From: Actinomycetota bacterium
Lineage (GTDB): Bacteria; Actinomycetota; Acidimicrobiia; Acidimicrobiales; Ilumatobacteraceae
Length of the DNA stretch: 14,556 bases
NCBI GenBank assembly: GCA_005793785.1
Contig: SXPW01000136.1
Coordinates: 1-14,556 of the forward strand
Direction of reading: 5' to 3'
Shown here: piece after piece, positions 5,859-12,800 of the stretch
Numbering within the stretch: position 1 is the stretch's first letter
How the letters are laid out: every line of letters starts with the position of its first letter
Notes under the pieces: generated by a model
Told to the model about the DNA's origin: nothing
What the model saw: the letters and a program-made list of their open reading frames with translations, nothing else
The model's database searches: none
Made by a program: the position numbers and the translations under genes

Positions 5859-7124
5859 ATGTCGAAACGAGTGGTCATCATCGGGGGTGGTGCTGCAGGA
5901 ACGCTCGTAGCCATTCACATGGCAAGCGTTGCGAAGTCTCCGCTCACGATCACCGTCGTGGAACCAAGGGAGCGTCTCGGCGAGGGCATCGCGTATTCAA
6001 CGCCGGACTTCGGCCACCTCCTCAACGTTCCGGCCGGCGGCATGTCGGCATTCAGCGCAGAACCCGACCACTTTCGCTCGGCAGTCGACTGCGCGGCGTC
6101 GGACTTCGTTGCGCGTCGGACGTACTCCCGGTACCTCCGAGACACCCTTCGTGCCACGCTGGAAAAGAGTCCTCACGTGACTTTGCAACACCTGCGCGAT
6201 TCCGCGAGTGCAATCGAAGATTCACCACCGTCGGTCGACACCTCGGCATCCGGAGTCGTGAGCGGAGACGCCGTCGTCCTTGCACTTGGTAACGCTGCAC
6301 CAACGGTTCCCGAATGGATCGCGAGAGGTCCCGCCGCCTCCACGTACCGGGTCGTAGTCGATCCTTGGCTACCGGGTGTGCTCGATTCGATCGGTGTGGA
6401 CGACCGCGTGTTGTGCGTGGGGACGGGTCTGACCTTCGTCGATGTTGCGATGACGTTGGCTCGGCGTGGCGTGAACATACGTGGAGTTTCACGTCACGGA
6501 TTGCTCCCACAAGTGCACGCCCCGATGGCGGCGCCCCCGCCGCTGCCCGACGACCTCGCCACCCTTCGTGCACCGAGCGACGTCCTTCGTTGGATACGAC
6601 TGCAACCCGATTGGCGTTCGGCATTCGCATCGCTCCGCCCGGTCACGCAACGGATCTGGTGCTCGTGGACCACGTTCCACCAGTCGCAGTTCCTCCGCCA
6701 TTGTCGCCGCCAGTGGGACGTCCACCGACACCGAATGTCACAGGACGTCGCCAACGAGTTTCACACTCTGGCCGACGCTGGACTGATTGCCATTCAGCGT
6801 GGCGACGCCCGTGCGCTCGCCGCCACGAGCGAATTCTCGGTGGTGATGCTTTGCACGGGTCCGGATGATTCCGCTTTGCTCGGCTCGGCACCGCTTGCGT
6901 CACTGGTGCTTGAAGGCTCGATTTGTCCCGGACCGCACGGCATCGGCATTGCAACCGATCCGCGGAGCGGTGCCGTTCAACGATCGGACGGCTCGAATCT
7001 TGAGGGCGTTTATGCCATCGGCCCGCTGCGTCGGGGGACGCTGTGGGAATGCACGGCGATTCCCGAAATTCGCGCCGAAGCCGAACATTTGGCGGCACAA
7101 CTCGTGGAGCGCCTCTGCGTCTGA
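5859..7124 (+). CDS. FAD/NAD(P)-binding oxidoreductase-like protein (NAD_binding_9 type)
   Basis: A 421-residue flavoprotein-like protein. It begins with a Rossmann loop, IIGGGAAGT (7-15), and VVEPRERLGEGIAYSTPDFGHLLNVPAGGMS follows at the position where this family conserves G.G.AY...LNVP...MS. A second nucleotide-binding stretch, VLCVGTGLTFVDVAMTL, appears in the middle third, and GVYAIGPLRRGTLWE near the C-terminus is the usual flavin-contacting end. The closest family I can name is the FAD-NAD(P)-binding group that includes E. coli YdhS; no substrate is known. It starts 49 nt after the DUF4395 gene and ends 39 nt before the EthA-like monooxygenase, each gap containing a candidate -10 element, so these genes may be separately expressed. 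Confidence 0.85.
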   Translation: MSKRVVIIGGGAAGTLVAIHMASVAKSPLTITVVEPRERLGEGIAYSTPDFGHLLNVPAGGMSAFSAEPDHFRSAVDCAASDFVARRTYSRYLRDTLRATLEKSPHVTLQHLRDSASAIEDSPPSVDTSASGVVSGDAVVLALGNAAPTVPEWIARGPAASTYRVVVDPWLPGVLDSIGVDDRVLCVGTGLTFVDVAMTLARRGVNIRGVSRHGLLPQVHAPMAAPPPLPDDLATLRAPSDVLRWIRLQPDWRSAFASLRPVTQRIWCSWTTFHQSQFLRHCRRQWDVHRHRMSQDVANEFHTLADAGLIAIQRGDARALAATSEFSVVMLCTGPDDSALLGSAPLASLVLEGSICPGPHGIGIATDPRSGAVQRSDGSNLEGVYAIGPLRRGTLWECTAIPEIRAEAEHLAAQLVERLCV

Positions 7125-7150
7125 ACAACTACCGCGGGTCTTGCACCACC

Positions 7151-7156
7151 TAGCCT
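7151..7156 (+). promoter_or_regulatory. putative -10 element (TAGCCT) for the monooxygenase cassette
   Basis: TAGCCT ends 7 nt before the GTG at 7164 with no Shine-Dalgarno between, which fits a leaderless start for the monooxygenase-CMD-VOC cassette. Confidence 0.4.
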
Positions 7157-7163
7157 GACCAAC

Positions 7164-8672
7164 GTGGCACGTGAGCGTTTCGACGTGGTCGTCGTCGGTG
7201 CGGGGATCTCGGGTATTGGTGCAGGAGTCCACCTGCAACGGAAATCTCCCGACCGATCATTCGTAATCCTCGAGGGCCGAGAAGACATCGGTGGCACCTG
7301 GGACCTGTTCAAGTATCCGGGAATTCGCTCCGATAGCGACATGCACACGTTGGGATTCGAATTCAAACCGTGGAAGGCAGAAAAGTCGATCGCGGATGCG
7401 CCGGCGATCATGGAGTACCTGCGTGAGACGGTGGCTGAAAACGACCTGAAACGTCACGTGCGATTCGGTGAACGAGTCGTCGATGCGTCATGGTCGACCC
7501 CCACTTCCACCTGGACGGTGCGCACGCAACGCGCCGACGGAACTTGCGGTGAGTTCGAATGCAACTTCCTGTTCATGTGTGCCGGCTACTACTCCTACAA
7601 GTCGGGCTACCTGCCCGAGTTCCCCGGTCGAGAACGATTCACGGGTCGCGTCGTGCATCCACAGGAATGGCCCGACGACCTCGATTACACCGACAAACGG
7701 GTCGTGGTCATCGGATCGGGTGCGACTGCGGTGACGATCGTCCCGGCGATGGCAGACACGGCGGCGCACGTCACCATGATTCAGCGCTCACCCACCTACA
7801 TGGTGTCGAGACCCGACCGCGACCCCGTCGCCAACCTGCTGCGCAAGGTGCTGCCTCAGCAACTTGCGTACGACATCACCCGGGCCAAGAACACGTGGCG
7901 ACAACAGATGGTGTACAAACGAACTCGGACGAACCCCAACCAGGTTCGCAACCTCCTGCTCGGTGGAATTCGGCTGGAACTCGGTGGCGACTTCCCCGTC
8001 GACAAACATTTCACTCCGCGCTACACCCCGTGGGATCAACGACTCTGTCTGGTGCCGAATTCCGACCTCTTCGCAGCGATTCGCGCCGGTCGTGCGAGCG
8101 TCGTGACCGACACCATCGAGACGTTCACGGAAACCGGAATCCTTTTGTCCTCGGGTCAGCACGTTCCAGCGGATGTCATCGTGACCGCAACCGGACTTCA
8201 ACTCGTGACGCTCGGCGAGGCGGAGATTCGTGTGGATGGTGAACTGGTCGACTTTGCGCAGACTCGCACCTACAAGGGCATGGCCTATTCCGACGTGCCC
8301 AATTTGGCCACGAGTTTCGGGTACATCAACGCGTCGTGGACGCTTCGTGCCGATCTGACGTGCACCTACGTGTGCCGTCTGCTCAACCACATGCGTTCGA
8401 CCGGAACTCGCCAGTGCACGCCGCGACTGCGTCCGGGCGAGGAGCACATGCCGCATCGCCCCTGGATCGACGGCTTTTCCTCCGGTTATATGCAACGCGT
8501 CATGCATCTGATGCCGAGCCAGGGAGACCGGGAACCCTGGCTGAATCCGCAGAACTACGACAAGGACAAAAAGATGTTCCGCGAAGGCGCCGTCGACGAT
8601 GGCGTCATGCGATTCACGAATCCGACCGAGGAGGTGGTTGATGCCCCGTTTGCGTCAAGTTCCGCGCGCTGA
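7164..8672 (+). CDS. ethA: EthA-like flavin-dependent Baeyer-Villiger monooxygenase
   Basis: An FAD- and NADPH-dependent monooxygenase of 502 residues, which would insert oxygen next to a ketone to give an ester or oxidise a heteroatom. It shows the FAD loop GAGISG (12-17), GGTWDLFKYPGIRSDSDM (43-60), the Baeyer-Villiger fingerprint F159-T-G161...H165...W169-P170, and the NADPH loop GSGATA (184-189). Further conserved blocks are MIQRSPTYMVSRPDRD, TPWDQRLCLVPNSDLF, ADVIVTATGLQL and NASWTLRADL. These blocks match Mycobacterium tuberculosis EthA (EtaA, about 489 aa) closely as I remember it. No TetR-type EthR regulator gene is adjacent. The natural substrate is unknown. The stop lies inside the next gene (32-nt overlap), and the VOC gene follows, so the three form an operon. 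Confidence 0.95.
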   Translation: MARERFDVVVVGAGISGIGAGVHLQRKSPDRSFVILEGREDIGGTWDLFKYPGIRSDSDMHTLGFEFKPWKAEKSIADAPAIMEYLRETVAENDLKRHVRFGERVVDASWSTPTSTWTVRTQRADGTCGEFECNFLFMCAGYYSYKSGYLPEFPGRERFTGRVVHPQEWPDDLDYTDKRVVVIGSGATAVTIVPAMADTAAHVTMIQRSPTYMVSRPDRDPVANLLRKVLPQQLAYDITRAKNTWRQQMVYKRTRTNPNQVRNLLLGGIRLELGGDFPVDKHFTPRYTPWDQRLCLVPNSDLFAAIRAGRASVVTDTIETFTETGILLSSGQHVPADVIVTATGLQLVTLGEAEIRVDGELVDFAQTRTYKGMAYSDVPNLATSFGYINASWTLRADLTCTYVCRLLNHMRSTGTRQCTPRLRPGEEHMPHRPWIDGFSSGYMQRVMHLMPSQGDREPWLNPQNYDKDKKMFREGAVDDGVMRFTNPTEEVVDAPFASSSAR

Positions 8673-9264
8673 GGCGGACCCCTCGGTCGTTCCCGTCTAC
8701 GACATGCTCTTTGGCGATCGCGACCCGGTTGCACATCCCGGGACCGCGACGGGGACTCCTGGAGACTGGTGGACGGTATTCGCATTGGTGCCGGAGGTGT
8801 TCGAGCACGCGGTTCGTGGTTTCGCTCTCTACCGCAATCCTGCACGGAAACTCGATGCGCAACTCCGCGAACTCGGACAGACGCGCGTAGGTTGGGCCCG
8901 CGCCAGTCAGTTCGTGTACTCACAGCATTGCAAGTCGTGCCGAACGGCGGGTATCAGCGAGGAGAAGATCACAGCGATCCCCCACTGGTCGACGAGCGAT
9001 GTCTTTTCAGCCGCTGAACGGGCCGTCCTTGCATACACGGATGCTCTGGTATACGACGGTGGTCGAGTTGCCGACGGGGTGTTCGAGGCGCTCCGTGATC
9101 ATCTCAGCGATGAAGAGATCCTCGAGTTCACCTACATCACGGCGATGTACGACATGCATGCCGTCATGAGCAGGGCTCTTCGAACGGAGTTCGACGACCG
9201 CGACGAACCGATCGTCGAAATCGACGGACCTGACGGACCACGCATGGGGCTGAAGATCCGATGA
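8641..9264 (+). CDS. carboxymuconolactone decarboxylase / AhpD-like protein
   Basis: A helical protein of 207 residues from the CMD family, which holds gamma-carboxymuconolactone decarboxylases and AhpD-type alkylhydroperoxidases. The motif QHCKSCRTAGIS (95-106) supplies the CxxC pair C97/C100 of the AhpD group; the usual downstream His of ExxCxxCxxxH is not in its normal place, so peroxidase activity is uncertain. ERAVLAYTDALV (126-137) and the LSDEEILEFTYITAMYDMHAVMSRAL segment (155-180) are typical of the family. The ATG at 8641 is chosen over an in-frame start at 8599 because GAGGAGG lies 6 nt before it. It overlaps the monooxygenase by 32 nt and the VOC gene by 4 nt (ATGA), so translation is coupled throughout. 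Confidence 0.88.
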   Translation: MPRLRQVPRAEADPSVVPVYDMLFGDRDPVAHPGTATGTPGDWWTVFALVPEVFEHAVRGFALYRNPARKLDAQLRELGQTRVGWARASQFVYSQHCKSCRTAGISEEKITAIPHWSTSDVFSAAERAVLAYTDALVYDGGRVADGVFEALRDHLSDEEILEFTYITAMYDMHAVMSRALRTEFDDRDEPIVEIDGPDGPRMGLKIR

Positions 9265-9734
9265 TCACCCGCAGTGGTGTCCACCACGTGGCATATGCAT
9301 GTCGCGACCGTGAGGCCACACGGCACTTCTACGAGGACCTACTCGGCTTCCCGCTCGTGCATACCGAGGTGACCCGGATTCCCGAGAGCGACTCGCACTT
9401 CCTCCACCTTTTCTTCGAACTCGGTGATGGTTCGTCGATCGCGTTCTTCGACCTCCACGACATGGGCGAGAAGTCCGACTGGCGTTCCGACGTGTCGACG
9501 GGCAATGGTTTGCCGGTGTGGGTGAACCACATTGCGTTCAAGGCCGATCAAGCAACCCAGGATCGCGTGCGAAGTCATCTCGCGGCCAACGGCATCGAGC
9601 CGATCATGGACGTGGATCACGGATGGTGCCACTCGCACTACTACCTCGATCCGAACGGCATCATGGTCGAGTTCTGTCGCGACACTCCCGGGTTCACTCC
9701 TGACCCGACCGCAGCCCGCCAAGCGCTGCGCTAG
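9261..9734 (+). CDS. VOC-fold metalloenzyme (glyoxalase/extradiol dioxygenase superfamily)
   Basis: A 157-residue two-module VOC protein. Module one starts VHHVAYACRDREATRHFYEDLLGF and module two VWVNHIAFKA. Three likely metal ligands are in the standard places: H9, H90 and E137 (in IMVEFCRD). This two-His-one-Glu set is used for Fe(II) in extradiol dioxygenases and related isomerases; ring cleavage itself cannot be claimed from sequence. WCHSHYYLDPNGIMVEF (122-138) is the usual closing segment. The ATG overlaps the stop of the CMD gene (ATGA). As the last gene of the monooxygenase cassette it may act on a product of the oxidation, but that is inference. It ends 28 nt before a perfect palindrome. 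Confidence 0.9.
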   Translation: MITRSGVHHVAYACRDREATRHFYEDLLGFPLVHTEVTRIPESDSHFLHLFFELGDGSSIAFFDLHDMGEKSDWRSDVSTGNGLPVWVNHIAFKADQATQDRVRSHLAANGIEPIMDVDHGWCHSHYYLDPNGIMVEFCRDTPGFTPDPTAARQALR

Positions 9735-9762
9735 TCAGCCCACACGTCTTGACCTCAGCGCC

Positions 9763-9794
9763 TGGGTGGGGTGCTCGTACGAGCACCCCACCCA
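9763..9794. terminator. perfect 32-bp palindrome between convergent genes
   Basis: The left arm TGGGTGGGGTGCTC (9763-9776) pairs exactly with GAGCACCCCACCCA (9781-9794), with GTAC at the centre, itself palindromic. It lies in the 73-nt gap between the VOC stop (9734) and the repeat-protein stop (9808), which converge. A 14-bp GC-rich stem would fold in RNA from either strand. No long T-tract follows on either side, so it resembles a bidirectional terminator of the tail-less type. A protein-binding operator is possible but less likely at a convergent site. Confidence 0.75.
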
Positions 9795-9807
9795 AGTTCA
9801 CTGTGGA

Positions 9808-12800
9808 TCAGGCTGGTGGCTGGGCCTTCAAACCATTGACGATGGTGCGCACTGCGGGCGGCATTTGCGCAACGTCGGCAGGTGCCATCGCGCGTGCCTG
9901 ATCGGGCGACAGCGCGTTGGCTTGATCTGGCTTCATGCCCCTGAACGCCTCGCTCGGCAACGCGTTGATCTGTGCCGTATCGAGCGACTTCAGTGCATCA
10001 GTCGGAATTGCACCGAGTTGCGCACCCGACACCTGTCGCAGCGCCGTCGGTGGCAACGCGTCGACCTGGGCAGGTTCGAGCCCACCGAGCGCTGCCGGCT
10101 TGAGCGCGGCAACCTGGGTCGGTTTCATCGACGTCATCGCCTCAGGAGGCAGTGCCGAAACCTGATCGGGTTTCAGCCCGCCGACTGCCGCCGGGGGCAA
10201 TGCACCAACCTGCGCTGGCTTCATCTCCGCAATTGCGTCGATGGGAAGTGCGGCGGCTTGGGTGGGCTTCATCTGCGTGAGTGCAGTTGCGGGTAGTGCC
10301 GCCATCTGCTCCGGCTCGAGCGCCGCCACCGCCGTCGGCTTCAATGCACCAACCTGCGTCGGCTTCATCGTCGTCAACGCCTCGGGTGGCAGGGCCGCCA
10401 TTTGGTCAGGCTTGAAACTGCCGACAGCGGACGGTGGCAATGCACCAACCTGGGCCGGCTTCATCTCCGCCATCGCCGCCGGGGGAAGCGCCGCCGCCTG
10501 TGTCGGCTTCATGACTGCCATCGCCGTGGCCGGCAAGGCAGCAAGTTGCTGCGAGTCGAGCGCGGTGAGTGCATTCGGTGGAAGGGCACCCAATTGGGTC
10601 GGCTTCATTGCCGCCATCGCTTCGGGGGGCAACGAACCGATTTGCGTCGGCTTCATCGCACCGAATGCCTGCGGTGGCAACTGATTCATCTGCGTTGGCT
10701 TCATCGCCTCGAACGCTTCGGGTGGCAACTGTCCGGCTTGTGTCGGCTTCATTGCGGCCATCGCTGCCGGTGGCAACGACCCGAATTGTGCAGGGCTCAT
10801 CGCAGCCATGGCTGCCGGTGGCAGTGCCCCGAGTTGTGTCGGCTTGAAAGCCGCCATCGCTTCCGGTGGCAACGACGACAACTGCGCGGGCTTCATTCCA
10901 CCCATCGCAGTTGCCGGCAGTGCACCCACCTGCAGTGGGCTCAGTGCGTTGAATGCATCGCTCGGCAACTTGGACAAGTCCGCTGGCTTCATTCCCGTGA
11001 ATGCTGCTGGTGGTACCTTGTCGATGTTCCAACCGCTGATCGAGTTGATGATTGCGCCGATGTTTCCGGCCGTCGCAGGCTGGGCTAGCGGCGGCGGATT
11101 CAGCGCTTGCGGTGGCAGCGCGTTCCTTTGCTCAGGCGTGAGCGCCGCAATCGCCTCCGGTGGGAACGCCCTGAACACTCCTGGCGGAATGGCCGCCATC
11201 GTCTGCGGCGGGAATGCCGTCACCTGCTGTGGACTCAACGAACGTGCCGCATCGGGCGGAAGCGCTCGCATCTGCTGGGGTTCCATCCCCGACAGTGCCT
11301 GTGGCGGCAGCGCCGCGAACTGGTCAGGCTTGAAACCCTGCATCGCCTGTGGTGGCAATGCGGCGAACTGGTCGGGCTTGAAACCCTGCATCGCCGTCGG
11401 CGGGATCACGTTCATCTGCGAGAACCGCATGCCTTCCATCGCTGCGGGTGGCACGGCATTCATCTGTTGCGGATTGAACGCCGTCATTGCCTGAGCAGGT
11501 AGGGCACGGAAACGATCCTCGTTGAAGCCACCCATTGCCGTTGGTGGAATCTGCGCGAATTGATCGGGCTTGAAGTTTTGCACCATCTGCGGCGGTAGCG
11601 CCGCCATCAACTGTGGATTGAACCCCTGCATTGCCGTTGGCGGCAACACGTTGAATTGCTGCGGCTGGATTGCGGCGAACGCCGTCGGCGGCATCTGGCC
11701 GAGTTGGTTCGGATTCATCACCGCCATCGCCGTAGGGGGCATTGCCTGCATCTTGGTGGGGTCGAAACCGGCCATGGCTGCGGGTGGCAGATTTTGCATC
11801 TTCGACGGATCGAACACCTTCATTGCCTCCGGCGGCAAGGCAGCCATCTGGTTGGCGTTGAAGCCACCCATCGCCGAGGGCGGAAACTGCGCCATCATCG
11901 TTGGGCTGACTCCGGCCATTGCTTGAGGTGGCAATTGCGCGAACTGGTCGGGCTTGAATCCCTGCATCGCCGTGGGTGGCATCTGACCCATTCGAGTTGC
12001 GTCGAACCCGGCCATCGCTGCAGGTGGCAGGTTCTGCACCTTGGTTGGGTCGAAGGCCGTGAACGCGGCGGGCGGTAGTTGCGCCATTTGGTTGGCATTG
12101 AAGCCCCCCATCGCCGACGGTGGCAACTGCGCCATCTTGGTTGGATTGAAACCTTGCATGGCCGACGGTGGCAACTGTGCCATCTGATTGGCGTTGAAGC
12201 CTTGCATCGCGGCTGGTGGCAATTGCTGCATCTGGTTGGCATTGAATCCAGCCATCGCCGACGGCGGCAATTGTTGCATGCGTGTCGGGTCGAATGCGGC
12301 CATCGCCGACGGCGGCAGTTGCGCCATCTGATTGGCGTTGAAACCGGCCATCGCCGACGGCGGCAATGCGCCGAGGCGAGTCTGATCCATCGCCGCCATC
12401 GCCGACGGCGGTAACTGGGCGAACTGATCCGGTCGGAAACCTTGCATCGCCTCCGGTGGAAGCGCGCGCAGTTGGTCTTGATTCATGCCGGCCATCGCTG
12501 CCGGATTGAGATTGCCGATCTGATTGCGATCGAACCCGGCCATCGCCGTCGGTGGCAATGCGCCGAATTGATCGGGGCGGAAGTTCTGCAGTGCACCGGC
12601 ACCGAGATTGCGTGCATCATCGGGGCGGAAACCCATGAAATTGTCGGGACGCAGGTTGGCCATGTCACTGCCACCGATTGCCCCGGGATTCTGAATCATG
12701 CCTCCAGGTCCGAAGTTGAGGCCCGGCCCGACGTTGCACGGCGGCAACGGTGGCGGACCACACGACACTCCTCCTCCGCCACCACCACCCATGCCCATCG

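Noticed and set aside
9935..12414. Long plus-strand frames opposite the repeat array, encoding regular Gly/Ala or Arg/His-rich repeats
   Set aside because: A 48-bp repeat unit is a multiple of three, so any stop-free frame in one unit stays open along the array; these are shadows.
9865..12606. Repeated LPPTA as possible sortase motifs
   Set aside because: LPxTA resembles some sortase signals, but these occur throughout the array as part of the repeat consensus and are not followed by a membrane segment and basic tail.
9865..12606. 48-bp periodic DNA as a CRISPR array
   Set aside because: There are no identical repeats separated by unique spacers; the periodicity is coding, in frame, with diverged units.
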